This document shows, piece by piece, positions 29,134-37,604 of a DNA stretch of 47,309 nucleotides (position 1 is its first letter; the number at the start of each line of letters is the position of its first letter). The stretch comes from a virus. The stretch is taken from IMG/VR virus record IMGVR_UViG_3300034402_000016, positions 1 to 47,309 of that record. The stretch is one strand, 5' to 3'. The notes under the pieces were generated by a model. It was not told the DNA's origin and ran no database searches. It saw nothing but the letters and a program-made list of their open reading frames with translations. A program made the translations under genes and the position numbers.

Positions 29134-30267
29134 ATGTCGAACACACTGACAAATTTGATTCCCGATCTTTTTGAGGCCCTCGACGTGGTCTCGCGCGAGC
29201 TGGTCGGATTTATTCCCGCCGTCACGCTCGACGCGAATGCCGAGCGCGCGGCCCTCGGTCAGACGATCCGTATCCCCATCACGCCCGCCGCTTCGGCGAG
29301 CGATGTCACGCCCGGCACGACCCCGCCCGACGATGGCGACCAGACCATCGGCAATACCAGCCTCTCGATCACCAAGTCGAGGGTGGTTCCTTTCCGCTGG
29401 ACTGGCGAAGAGCAGAAGGGCATCAACAGCGGCCCGGGCTACAAGAACATCCGCGTGCAGCAGATCGCGCAGGCGCTGCGCACGCTCGTCAACGAGGTCG
29501 AATCGGACGTTGCCCTGCTTTACAAGCGCGCCTCGCGCGCCTACGGCACGGCCGGCACGACGCCTTTCGCGTCGAACCTCTCCGAAGCCGCGCAGGTCCT
29601 GAAGGTCCTGAAGGACAACGGCGCGCCCGAAGGCGACCTGCACCTCGTTATCGGCACGACGGCCGGCGCGAACATGCGCAGCCTCGCGCAGCTCAATAAG
29701 GCCAATGAGGCCGGCGGCGATGACCTGCTTCGTCAGGGCGTCCTGCTGAACCTCTTCGGCATGATGATCCGCGAATCGGCGCAGGTGAAGGCGCACACCC
29801 AGGGCACGGGTGCCAACTACCAGGTGAATCACGCGGCCTACGCCGCCGGTGACACCGACATCACGGTCGATACGGGCACGGGCACCATCGTCGCCGGCGA
29901 CATCGTCACCGGCGCAGGCGACTCGAACAAGTATGTTGTCGGCTCGGCGCTGGCAGCCAACGTGTTCTCGCTCAATAAGCCGGGCCTTCGCCAGGCGCTC
30001 GCCGATAACGCGGCGATCACGGTCGGCAGCAGCTACGCCGCGAACATGGCCTTCCACAGAAGCGCCATGATCCTGGTCGCGCGTCCGCCCGCACTGCCGG
30101 AAGAGGGCGACATGGCCGATGACCGCATGATCGTCACCGACCCGCGCTCGGGCCTCTCCTTTGAGGTCGCGATGTACAAGCAGTATCGCCGCATCCGCTA
30201 TGAGGTCTCGCTCGCCTGGGGCGCCGCGAACATCAAGCCGGAGCACACGGCCATCCTGCTCGGCTAA
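29134..30267 (+). CDS. Major capsid protein (P22 coat-like)
   Basis: A 377-residue protein whose N-terminus (NLIPDLFEALDVVSRELVGF, near residues 7-26) and the motifs SLSITKSRVVPFRWTGEE, FHRSAMILVARPP and a C-terminal SFEVAMYKQY match the P22 gp5-like coat family with the HK97 fold. It forms the icosahedral shell. An AAAGAAGGAAAGAG site precedes ATG 29134. GC content and Gly/Ala/Thr use are higher than in neighbours, as expected for a highly expressed gene. Confidence 0.92.
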   Translation: MSNTLTNLIPDLFEALDVVSRELVGFIPAVTLDANAERAALGQTIRIPITPAASASDVTPGTTPPDDGDQTIGNTSLSITKSRVVPFRWTGEEQKGINSGPGYKNIRVQQIAQALRTLVNEVESDVALLYKRASRAYGTAGTTPFASNLSEAAQVLKVLKDNGAPEGDLHLVIGTTAGANMRSLAQLNKANEAGGDDLLRQGVLLNLFGMMIRESAQVKAHTQGTGANYQVNHAAYAAGDTDITVDTGTGTIVAGDIVTGAGDSNKYVVGSALAANVFSLNKPGLRQALADNAAITVGSSYAANMAFHRSAMILVARPPALPEEGDMADDRMIVTDPRSGLSFEVAMYKQYRRIRYEVSLAWGAANIKPEHTAILLG

Positions 30268-30275
30268 TCAGGGCC

Positions 30276-30296
30276 ATCTGGCAGCCGTTGCCAGAT
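30276..30296. repeat. Dispersed hairpin copy
   Basis: ATCTGGCA (30276-30283), loop GCCGT, TGCCAGAT (30289-30296), 8 nt after the coat stop codon and directly before the larger hairpin at 30302. Confidence 0.85.
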
Positions 30297-30301
30297 AGAC
30301 A

Positions 30302-30354
30302 GAAGAGGCGGGATGAGGAAAGGCATTGGAGTGCTCCTCCTCATCCCGCTCTTC
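30302..30354 (+). terminator. Long hairpin after the coat gene
   Basis: Bases 30302-30319 pair with 30338-30354 in a 17-bp stem with a single bulged G and an 18-nt loop. AACTTC follows rather than a U run, so it may be a partial terminator, an RNase III processing site, or an mRNA stabiliser for the abundant coat transcript. Confidence 0.6.
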
Positions 30355-30374
30355 AACTTCGCGAAAGGCAAGTA

Positions 30375-30557
30375 ATGAGTCAGATAGAGACCGTCAAGGT
30401 CGAGCTGCCCGACGGCGACTACACGATCATCAATAAGTCTGATTTCGATCCATCGCGGCATACGCTCTTCAGCGAGGAGAAAGATGTCGCCACGCAGCCG
30501 AGTGTCGCTCCGGTAGGTACAGCCAGGACGCGCAGGCAGAGAGCAGACAGCAAGTAA
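30375..30557 (+). CDS. Small head-tail region protein (60 aa)
   Basis: A short protein whose first half (IETVKVELPDGDYTIINKSDFDPSRH) resembles small phage proteins found after the coat gene, followed by a disordered basic tail. ATG 30375 is preferred to an upstream in-frame start inside the hairpin. It ends immediately before the next ATG. Confidence 0.6.
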   Translation: MSQIETVKVELPDGDYTIINKSDFDPSRHTLFSEEKDVATQPSVAPVGTARTRRQRADSK

Positions 30558-30833
30558 ATGGGGCTTGAAGACGCAGAGATAGTTACAGCGGCAGAAATCT
30601 GCGGCGAATTGTACGAGGCCGTGCAGTTCAACGCAGGCTCTCTGACCGCCGGCCAGTTGGCCTCTCTTCGCGTGGACATCACGACCTGGAACTCGATTCG
30701 CGACAAGCACCTCAATCTCAAGGACGTTGACCTCGGCACAAAGGCCAAGCGCGCGGCCATCAGAGAGCGCGTGCGGCGAATGCTCTGGTTCGACGATTCG
30801 AGCAGCGTGAGCATCCGGATGGTGAGGGGATGA
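30558..30833 (+). CDS. Putative head-tail adaptor protein
   Basis: A 91-residue helical protein in the position of the first head completion protein (gp6/gp15-like). The sequence LEDAEIVTAAEICGELYEAVQF, then TTWNSIRDKHLNL is consistent with a small helical bundle but not diagnostic. It starts directly after the previous stop and overlaps the next gene by ATGA. Confidence 0.55.
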   Translation: MGLEDAEIVTAAEICGELYEAVQFNAGSLTAGQLASLRVDITTWNSIRDKHLNLKDVDLGTKAKRAAIRERVRRMLWFDDSSSVSIRMVRG

Positions 30834-31213
30834 GCGAATACAGCGACGCAATCGAGGAAGCGCGCGCCGAACTGGCAGAGGTCGCGGCTGATGTCCTGCT
30901 CGACACCTGCACGCACAAGCGGCCTCCTGTCCCGCAGCCCGTAGGCGGAGGCGAAGAGGATGAGCCGGAGACGATAGAAGAGGACGTGCCCTGCGAAGCC
31001 GAGCCTTTGAGCGTGTTTCAGAGGGTCGTCGCGCAGAGCATCAACGCTTCGGCCACGCATAAGATCAAGCTCCCGGCCACAAAGCAGCTTCAGCCGATGG
31101 ACCTGCTCATAGTCGCCGAGCGGGGAGCGACTCCGGAGCAGACCTTTCAGGTCTTCGGCGACATCACCAAGCCTCAAGACCTCTGGCGATTCGTGCTGGG
31201 CACTCTGCAGTAA
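30830..31213 (+). CDS. Putative head closure protein
   Basis: A 127-residue protein with TCTHKRP near residue 27, an acidic loop (GGGEEDEPETIEEDVPCEAEP), and a beta-rich C-terminus (LQPMDLLIVAERGATPEQTFQVFG). The His/Cys start followed by a beta barrel fits head-closure proteins of siphoviruses, and the location between adaptor and HK97 gp10-like genes agrees. Confidence 0.6.
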   Translation: MSEYSDAIEEARAELAEVAADVLLDTCTHKRPPVPQPVGGGEEDEPETIEEDVPCEAEPLSVFQRVVAQSINASATHKIKLPATKQLQPMDLLIVAERGATPEQTFQVFGDITKPQDLWRFVLGTLQ

Positions 31214-31218
31214 ACGAT

Positions 31219-31569
31219 ATGGCTAACGAAACGGTACAGCTCAGAAGCAATGTCGGCAACGTGAAGGAGGCCGTGCACGAGATGGCTGCCAGGCTCATTA
31301 ACCAGGTGGCTCACGGTACGAAAGAAGACGCGATCGAGGGAGCGCCGGAAGACACGGGCTTTTTGAAAAGCAAGATCGAAGTGACCGAGGAGGCGACGCC
31401 GGAGAAACCCCAGGCAAAGCTCGAATCGGGCGCGCCCTATTCCGAGCCGGTCAACTTCGGCCATCACACCAGAAGCGGCAGCTTCGTCGCGGCCGACCCA
31501 TTTTTTACGAGCGCCGTCGAGCGCGCGCCCGCGAGGGCCGCAGAGGCGGCTGAATCCATGAGGAACTGA
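31219..31569 (+). CDS. HK97 gp10-like head-tail joining protein
   Basis: A 116-residue protein with the family pattern: an N-terminal helix (KEAVHEMAARLINQVAH), EGAPEDTGFLKSKIEV, APYSEPVNFGHHTRSG, then PFFTSAVE. The APxDTGxL...YxxxVxFGhHtR...pF series is characteristic. It helps join or complete the neck and tail. It overlaps the next ATG by one base. Confidence 0.83.
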   Translation: MANETVQLRSNVGNVKEAVHEMAARLINQVAHGTKEDAIEGAPEDTGFLKSKIEVTEEATPEKPQAKLESGAPYSEPVNFGHHTRSGSFVAADPFFTSAVERAPARAAEAAESMRN

Positions 31570-32018
31570 TGAGTGTTTCTGATTTGATTGCGGTTCCTCT
31601 GTTCTTTGCAAAGCGGCTTGCTGAAGGCGCGAATGTCGTCGCCTTAATCGGCGACCGCGTTTATGACGGCGACATCCCGGATGTCACCAGGACGTTTGAT
31701 CCCTACCCGTGCTGCCTCGTCGCCTATCAGGGGGGTGCCGACACGCAGACGACGAACGCAAGGCGCGTTATGGCGAAGCCGCTCTATCTGGTCGAGCTGG
31801 TGACGAAAGGCCCGCTGACGACCGGCTTCAAAGCCGCTCTCAAGGAGATGGACGATCTCCTGCAGCAATGCACGAATTATGAGCACGAGGATATTCCGAA
31901 CTTCTTCTTTCATTCGTGGAGAGAGCAGGCCAGCTCGAGGTCGAGCATAGACACGGCCATCGGCAAGTTCAAATTCAGAGGCGGGTTCTATCGCGTCGAA
32001 GCAATTCCGACAAATTAA
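31569..32018 (+). CDS. Tail terminator-like protein
   Basis: A 149-residue alpha/beta protein in the tail terminator position. It has GDRVYDGDIPD, then PYPCCLVAYQGG and a strand-rich centre, like lambda gpU or DUF3168-type proteins that cap the tail tube. Family membership is inferred from size, motif style and gene order. Confidence 0.6.
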   Translation: MSVSDLIAVPLFFAKRLAEGANVVALIGDRVYDGDIPDVTRTFDPYPCCLVAYQGGADTQTTNARRVMAKPLYLVELVTKGPLTTGFKAALKEMDDLLQQCTNYEHEDIPNFFFHSWREQASSRSSIDTAIGKFKFRGGFYRVEAIPTN

Positions 32019-32033
32019 GAGGAGTGAGAAGAG

Positions 32034-33341
32034 ATGAGCGCAAACGCAACAGTTAACCAGGTCGTCCTGATCGGCGACCAGGCAGCGGCGGACACACCGG
32101 TCACGCCTGACATGCAGTTCTCCGGGCTGAACGTGGATTTCGACGAGCAGCTTGAGACCAACTTTTATCGGCCGGCCGGTTCGAAGGTCAACAAGATGGG
32201 CGTCCTCAATGATGTCTCATCGAAGGGCACCTTCAACGGCGTTCACTCTTATAGGGAAGCCATCTGGCCATTCGAGTCGTATGTCGGATCGGGCGGCGGA
32301 CCCGATACGCTCGCCGGCGGCGGCAAGAAGTGGCGGTATAAGCCCTCTCTTGGCGACGTGGACCCTTACGTGCTCTTCACGATCCAGAAAGGCTCCAAGC
32401 AGCGCGGCCGCCAGGTCAATGACATCCTCTTCAACTCTATCCAGATCGCTCTCTCGCGCAAGGGCGTAAACATCTCCGGCAACATCCTCGGCAAGGGTGT
32501 GACGCCCGGCGTAACGATGAACCTTGAACGCAATGAGGTTCAGAGTCTTGCCAAGACGGGCACGCCGACCGCCGGCACCTTCACCCTGACCTACTCGGGG
32601 CAGACCACGTCGGCCATTGCTTATAACGCCTCGGCCGCGACCATCAAGGCCGCGCTCGAAGCCCTCTCGAATATCGCCGTCGGCGATGTATCGGTGAGTG
32701 GCGGTCCTCTGCCAAATACGGCGGTCGTCATCACCTTCAAGGGCGCCCTCGGCAACACGAACGTCGGCGCGATAACGGTTGATTCGACCAGCGTCACCGG
32801 CGGCACGTTCGCCATCACCACGACCACGCAGGGCAACGCGGGCGCGACCGAGATTGCCCCGATGCCCATCGCAGGCAAACAGGTCAGCCTCTTCCTGGAT
32901 GATGCATACGGCGACATCGGCACGACGCAGCTCACGGACAACTTCTCCTGCCAGATCAACCTGCCCGACAAGTACCGGCCGAAGTCCGTCATGAATCGCG
33001 ACCTGGACTCTTACAAAGAGCCGGTCGAGCAGCCGATGGAGCCGACCTGCGTGCTGACGATGGAGGCCAATTCTTTCAGCGATGCGCTCTACGCTGCGGC
33101 CAAGGCCGGCGACCTGCCGACGCAGTACCTGCGCATTGACGCAGAGGGCATCGTCATCGGCGGCGGAGTCACGGACCCCTTCCAGTGGGTCTTCGACGTG
33201 CCCCTCAAGCTTCAGGGCGCGACCGAGAACGGCGATTCCGACGGCGTTGATTCTTACACCTTCACTTTCCAGATCGTCGAGGATGACGACATGGGGTCGT
33301 TCTTCGACACCTACTTCGTTAACGACATAGCGAGTCTCTAA
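32034..33341 (+). CDS. Major tail tube protein with inserted beta-sandwich domain
   Basis: A 435-residue protein in the tube position. The N-terminal ~170 and C-terminal ~150 residues form the tube domain (YRPAGSKVNKMGVLNDVSSKGTFNGV... and YTFTFQIVEDDDMG). Between them, about residues 175-285, is an inserted domain beginning TAGTFTLTYSGQTTSAIAYNASA and containing a VVITFKGALGNTNV-like strand; this repeat-type domain occurs in other phage structural proteins and is likely displayed on the tail surface. ATG 32034 follows GAGGAGTGAGAAGAG. Confidence 0.78.
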   Translation: MSANATVNQVVLIGDQAAADTPVTPDMQFSGLNVDFDEQLETNFYRPAGSKVNKMGVLNDVSSKGTFNGVHSYREAIWPFESYVGSGGGPDTLAGGGKKWRYKPSLGDVDPYVLFTIQKGSKQRGRQVNDILFNSIQIALSRKGVNISGNILGKGVTPGVTMNLERNEVQSLAKTGTPTAGTFTLTYSGQTTSAIAYNASAATIKAALEALSNIAVGDVSVSGGPLPNTAVVITFKGALGNTNVGAITVDSTSVTGGTFAITTTTQGNAGATEIAPMPIAGKQVSLFLDDAYGDIGTTQLTDNFSCQINLPDKYRPKSVMNRDLDSYKEPVEQPMEPTCVLTMEANSFSDALYAAAKAGDLPTQYLRIDAEGIVIGGGVTDPFQWVFDVPLKLQGATENGDSDGVDSYTFTFQIVEDDDMGSFFDTYFVNDIASL

Positions 33342-33907
33342 TGGAACTATCAACGCTGGCTCACGCTCCCGAATTCCTGGACAACCTCGTCACTGAAAAG
33401 TTTGAGGCTGCGGGCGAGAGCGTGGACATCACGGTCAACATAGACGCCTTTACGAGCGTCTTCTGGCGTCGCATCTCGGCGCAGATTAGAGACAGGTATC
33501 TCGGGGGCGTAAAACCCGACGGGCAGAAGTCTGCGAAGAGCAGGAGGGGCAAAAGGGGCGCGCCTGCTAAGCCAGAGCCTGACGAAGCATTCAAAGGGCT
33601 GCACAGTCCTTTCGAGCTGATGGCGCTTGAGGATGACCAGGAGCGGACCATTTACGTGGACCTGCTGCTGACGCCGGGCATCCCCGGCCAATCGCCCGTT
33701 CTAGTTGACTGGGGCGTGAAGCTCGATGGCCTGCCCATTAAGCCTTCGCGCGAGGTCCTGATGGGAATGCCGACGCCCGCCGTGCGTGCGCTGTGGCTCT
33801 TCTGCAGGAGGCTGGCGGACACCGTAAAAAAGCTTCCGACCCGAAAGACAAGTCCCAGCAAGACGACCGAAGAGACTACAGAAGATGGCTCGTCAACCAG
33901 GGATTAG
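33341..33907 (+). CDS. Tail assembly chaperone (gpG-like)
   Basis: A 188-residue protein placed between tail tube and tape measure, as for lambda G. It binds the tape measure during tail assembly. It has a basic, low-complexity loop (KSRRGKRGAPAKPEPDEAF) and a C-terminal helix with MPTPAVRALWLFCRRLADTV, followed by the slippery AAAAAAG at 33826-33832. The remainder after the slip site, KLPTRKTSPSKTTEETTEDG-like, is polar and dispensable-looking. Confidence 0.78.
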   Translation: MELSTLAHAPEFLDNLVTEKFEAAGESVDITVNIDAFTSVFWRRISAQIRDRYLGGVKPDGQKSAKSRRGKRGAPAKPEPDEAFKGLHSPFELMALEDDQERTIYVDLLLTPGIPGQSPVLVDWGVKLDGLPIKPSREVLMGMPTPAVRALWLFCRRLADTVKKLPTRKTSPSKTTEETTEDGSSTRD

Positions 33908-34122
33908 GGCGGGAGAAATTCTTTAACACGCGCAAGCCCGCTTATGTGAGCAGGCACAAGATAGCGCGCTCTCTGGGCGTATCCGTCCCGGCATTGAAAG
34001 CGGTTCCGGACCACTACCAGGAAGAGGCATACACCATTTTGCGCGCAGAGTTTGAAGCGCGCAGGGAGATCGCAGGGGAGCTGGACATCCCGATTCATCT
34101 GGTCGTCTTACCTGAATTCTAA
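33793..34122 (+). CDS. Tail assembly chaperone extension (gpT part, made by -1 frameshift)
   Basis: This frame overlaps the G gene and has no good ribosome site; its real translation is expected to begin at GCT 33832 after a -1 slip from the G frame. The fused G-T product would be about 260 residues (164 from G plus 96). The T part continues from ASDPKDKSQQDDRRD into WLVNQGLGREKFF and a conserved-looking helical end. Lambda-like phages need the two products at a fixed ratio for tail assembly. Confidence 0.8.
   Translation: MALLQEAGGHRKKASDPKDKSQQDDRRDYRRWLVNQGLGREKFFNTRKPAYVSRHKIARSLGVSVPALKAVPDHYQEEAYTILRAEFEARREIAGELDIPIHLVVLPEF
33826..33832 (+). other. Programmed -1 frameshift slippery site
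   Basis: A AAA AAG in the zero frame of the G gene (GTA AAA AAG codons at 33824-33832). This is the classical slippery heptamer. A -1 slip puts the ribosome into the T frame, which is open to 34122. Confidence 0.88.
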
Positions 34123-34137
34123 ATGAGGCTTTGAAAA

Positions 34138-37100
34138 GTGGAACTCGGAACGCTCATTCAATATTTCAAAGCCGATACGTCAGACTTCGATGCAGGCCTG
34201 GCGCGTTCCGACCGCAATCTTAAATCCTTCCAGAATAGCTCTCGCAGCATCATTCAGGACATCACGGGCCGCTTTCCTCTCGCGGGCCGTGCAAGCCAGG
34301 CTCTCGCCGGCGACCTCCTGCACATGGCCGATTCGGGCGAGAAGGCCGTGCAGAAGGCGCAGCGGCTGCGCGAACAACTGCGCGGACTCGAAGACCAGGC
34401 CCTCAGAGTTAAAAACCGCTTTTCTGATTTCAACCAGACCCTGAAGATTAACTTTGGCGGGCAGATTGACACTAATTTCCTCAAGCAATTCAGGCAGGTG
34501 GAGGATTACGCGAGCCGCGTGGAGATGCTCCACTCAAAGGGCTTCAGCTCTGATTACATGAGCAAGGTTGAGCGCGCGGCCTTCCAGTTCACAAAGCTGG
34601 AGAGGGACGGCGGGAAGGCCCTCGACCTCATCGCCGGCAAGTCTTCCAAAGTTACTCAGGAGCTGTCAGAGGTCGAAAAGGCGGCAGCAAGCGCCTCGAC
34701 CGGGTTTGGCGCGATGGCCGGCCCGCTGGGCATCGCCGTCGCTGGCGCCCTGGCTCTGGATGCTGCGCTCATTGCCGTCGGCGGCACGCTCGCCAAAGGC
34801 ACTTACTCGCTGGTCAAGAGCACCAATGAGTATGCCGGAAATCTTCAGGACCTCGCGCAGAAAACAGGCATCAGCGTCGAAATGTTGAGCGTGCTCAAAC
34901 TGGCGGCGGAAAACTCCGGCTCCAGCATTGACGGCGCGAATTCTGCGTTAGGCCGCTATCTTAAAGGCGTCTCCGATGTGAATCATGGCAACACCGAGCT
35001 TGAAAAGAAATTCAAGCAGGCGGGCTTCACAGCGCAGGACATGAAGGATGCCTATAAGAGTTCGGACGATGCCATTCGCATTCTGGTCCAGCGCATCGGG
35101 TCTCTCTCTTCAGAAGAGGACCGCCTCAACGCGCTCCAGAAGGTCGGCGTGCGTAACGGGCAGGACTTAAACGGCATTATCAGAGAGATGAATGGGAACC
35201 TGGCCGATTATGAGAAGACGGCAAAAGAGCTGGGCCTCGTCACCACACCGGAGCAGGCAATCGAGGCCGATAAGTTCAATGACACCCTTCATATTTTAGG
35301 ATTGGAGTTCAAAGCGCTCGGTTTTCAGGTGGGCCGTGAGTTCACGCCGGAACTAACGCGTGACATGGAGCTGGTTGGCGATGCCATGAAGCGGGCCAAA
35401 GGCCCTGTTAGCGAATTCGCGCACCTGGCCGTGATGGAATTACACGGGGCAACGGTTGCCGTTGGGATTCTTTACGACACTGTAAAGAATCTTCCGCAAG
35501 CATTCAGGGAAGCCTCTTACTCTCCGGACCTGGCCCTTATTTACGCAGCGACTGACGCGGTTCGTGACAATCTCAAGCCCAGGAAATTTGATGTCGGCGG
35601 CGAACTGACCGGCAATGTTGGCAAGAGAGTGATCGGCGACGAAGAGGACAAGAGCCGCGAATCGAAGGCGCAGCGCGCCGCACGCCGCGCACTCGCTATC
35701 GAGGAAGTCGGCCTCCAGGAGCAGCAGCGCATCTACCGCGAGAAGCTTGAAGACGAAGAGCGGCTCTACCGCGAGAGCCAGCAGACGCTCTCGGACTACA
35801 CGAGTCACAGAATCGCCGCGCTCAAAAAGCTCTACGAGGAAGAGAAGGCGGTCTTCGATAAAGAGCGCGCGCTGATTAACGCCAGCCGTCTCGAGCAGGG
35901 CGAGAAGGATGTGCGCCTGCGCCAGCTCAAGGAAAAAGAGGAGGCGGCCAGAAGTAATTATGAGCGGCAGGCAGGGACGGACGGCCAAATCCAGAAGGAT
36001 GCCGACCGGAAAGAGTTTGAGAACAGGCAGCAGCACAATGCCGCATTGCTCCGTATCAAGGAGCAGCACTATCAATCCCTGAACCAGCTAGAGCAGCGCG
36101 CGGCACAGCAGGGTCTGACTACTTTCGTCGAGGCCGAAACGGCGAAATACAATCGCCAGCTCGAAATCCAGAAAGCGCAGGCCGAAGCCCTGACGGAGGC
36201 CCGCAACCGGCTCAAGCCGGAGACGGCGGGCTATAAACAGCTCGACGACCAGATCAAGGCAATCAACGATGCGCAGATGGATGGCCAGGAAGAGCACTTC
36301 CGGAATCTCGCGGAGGCTCGCCTCGCCGACCTGCAAAATGCGCAGCGCTACGCGCAGGGCCTTCGTGCCATCGGCGCGCAGATCATAGACATCAACCAGG
36401 AAGTCTATGCTCTGCAGACACGCGCCCTCGAAGATAATTCCTTCTATCGCAGCCAGGCCATCGAGCGCACACGCGTGCTCGAAGTCGCGCAGGCCCAGGA
36501 ATCGCTCAGGCGCACGGCCGAAGACCTGAAAGAGCGGAAGGCAATCCTGCAGGCGGCCATTGAGGAAGAGAAGGCTCTGGCTGCGCGCTTGGCCTCTCAA
36601 ATCACCGTCGAGAATCGCGAGCAGCTCAATAAGCAGATCGCGGACATTCAGGCCTCTTCGGAAAAGAAGCAGGCCGAGATAACGAAGACCAACGAGTTGA
36701 TCGTCGCCAACGAGAAGGTGACGGCCGAGCGCATCGCCGAGATCAACAGGCAGGCCCAGGAGAAAATCCTTCAGAAGTGGCGCGAGATTGCCAGCGACAT
36801 CACGGACGTGCTGGCGGATGCGATTGACGCAGGAGCAGAGAAGGGCGGTAAGGGCTTCTTCGAGAGCCTGGAGCGCAGCGCGCTCGATACTATTCGCAAG
36901 ATAGAGCGCGAGCTGCTCAACTCGGCCATCATGACTCTTCTGAAGCCCGACGCGCCTCATCAGGGCAGCCAGGCGGGCGGCGTGGTCGGTGCCATTACCA
37001 ACAAGATTCTTGGCTGGCTCGGCCTCGGCCCGAAAGACCAGCAGCAGGGCGAGGACGCCAACACGACCGCAGTCGCTTCCAATACGACCGCGACAGATAA

Positions 37101-37599
37101 GAACACGCAGGCTATCTACGCGCTGACGCGCGCGATCCAAAGCGGTGCCTTCCAGCCCGGAGGCCAGCAGAGCGCGGGCATCAGCGGGGGCTACTGGGCG
37201 GGGTTGGCGAATGCGCTTATCGGGAGCCTCGGCGGCGGGTTGTCCAGCGGCCTTTCGGGCGGCTTCGGCGGCGGAGCCTTGAGCGATGGCGGAGGCTACG
37301 GTGAAGTCGTCGGCTACTCCATCGCCCCGCCAACCATGACTCCGGGCCACGCCAACGGAGGCTCTTTCGGCCCGAATGAGATGTTTCCCGTCGGCGAGCA
37401 GGGCGAGGAGATGATCTACACGGGGAGCCAGAGCGGCGTGGTTGTGCCAAACCACAAGCTCAAAGGCGGGGGCGAGCAGATCGTCCATAAGACCTACAAC
37501 CTGAATTTCGTGCTGCCGCCTGAGAATCGCCTGCCCGGACCCAATCAGCGCATGGTCGTCGGTCAAATGCTCGAACACTTGAAGAGCGCGGAGAATTAA
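34138..37599 (+). CDS. Tail tape measure protein
   Basis: A 1153-residue protein with a GTG start. The N-terminal region contains coiled coils, then a hydrophobic section at about residues 195-230 (MAGPLGIAVAGALALDAALI), then a conserved tape-measure section (LQDLAQKTGISVEMLSVLKLAAENSG). A very long coiled coil (about 520-920) and a Gly/Ala-rich C-terminal part with hydrophobic helices follow. Its length sets tail length; by the usual ~1.5 A per residue this predicts a tail of roughly 170 nm. Confidence 0.93.
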   Translation: MELGTLIQYFKADTSDFDAGLARSDRNLKSFQNSSRSIIQDITGRFPLAGRASQALAGDLLHMADSGEKAVQKAQRLREQLRGLEDQALRVKNRFSDFNQTLKINFGGQIDTNFLKQFRQVEDYASRVEMLHSKGFSSDYMSKVERAAFQFTKLERDGGKALDLIAGKSSKVTQELSEVEKAAASASTGFGAMAGPLGIAVAGALALDAALIAVGGTLAKGTYSLVKSTNEYAGNLQDLAQKTGISVEMLSVLKLAAENSGSSIDGANSALGRYLKGVSDVNHGNTELEKKFKQAGFTAQDMKDAYKSSDDAIRILVQRIGSLSSEEDRLNALQKVGVRNGQDLNGIIREMNGNLADYEKTAKELGLVTTPEQAIEADKFNDTLHILGLEFKALGFQVGREFTPELTRDMELVGDAMKRAKGPVSEFAHLAVMELHGATVAVGILYDTVKNLPQAFREASYSPDLALIYAATDAVRDNLKPRKFDVGGELTGNVGKRVIGDEEDKSRESKAQRAARRALAIEEVGLQEQQRIYREKLEDEERLYRESQQTLSDYTSHRIAALKKLYEEEKAVFDKERALINASRLEQGEKDVRLRQLKEKEEAARSNYERQAGTDGQIQKDADRKEFENRQQHNAALLRIKEQHYQSLNQLEQRAAQQGLTTFVEAETAKYNRQLEIQKAQAEALTEARNRLKPETAGYKQLDDQIKAINDAQMDGQEEHFRNLAEARLADLQNAQRYAQGLRAIGAQIIDINQEVYALQTRALEDNSFYRSQAIERTRVLEVAQAQESLRRTAEDLKERKAILQAAIEEEKALAARLASQITVENREQLNKQIADIQASSEKKQAEITKTNELIVANEKVTAERIAEINRQAQEKILQKWREIASDITDVLADAIDAGAEKGGKGFFESLERSALDTIRKIERELLNSAIMTLLKPDAPHQGSQAGGVVGAITNKILGWLGLGPKDQQQGEDANTTAVASNTTATDKNTQAIYALTRAIQSGAFQPGGQQSAGISGGYWAGLANALIGSLGGGLSSGLSGGFGGGALSDGGGYGEVVGYSIAPPTMTPGHANGGSFGPNEMFPVGEQGEEMIYTGSQSGVVVPNHKLKGGGEQIVHKTYNLNFVLPPENRLPGPNQRMVVGQMLEHLKSAEN

Positions 37600-37604
37600 G
37601 AGAG

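Noticed and set aside
28972-30246. 424-codon minus-strand open frame opposite scaffold and coat genes
   Set aside because: Composition is typical of antisense to a GC-rich gene and there is no recognisable domain; the P22-like coat is clear on the + strand.
32217-33353. 378-codon minus-strand open frame opposite the tail tube gene
   Set aside because: Antisense shadow of the tube protein, with no ribosome site or domain.
36088-37578. 496-codon minus-strand open frame opposite the tape measure gene
   Set aside because: It is a GC-rich antisense shadow; the + strand tape measure has strong family features and correct gene order.
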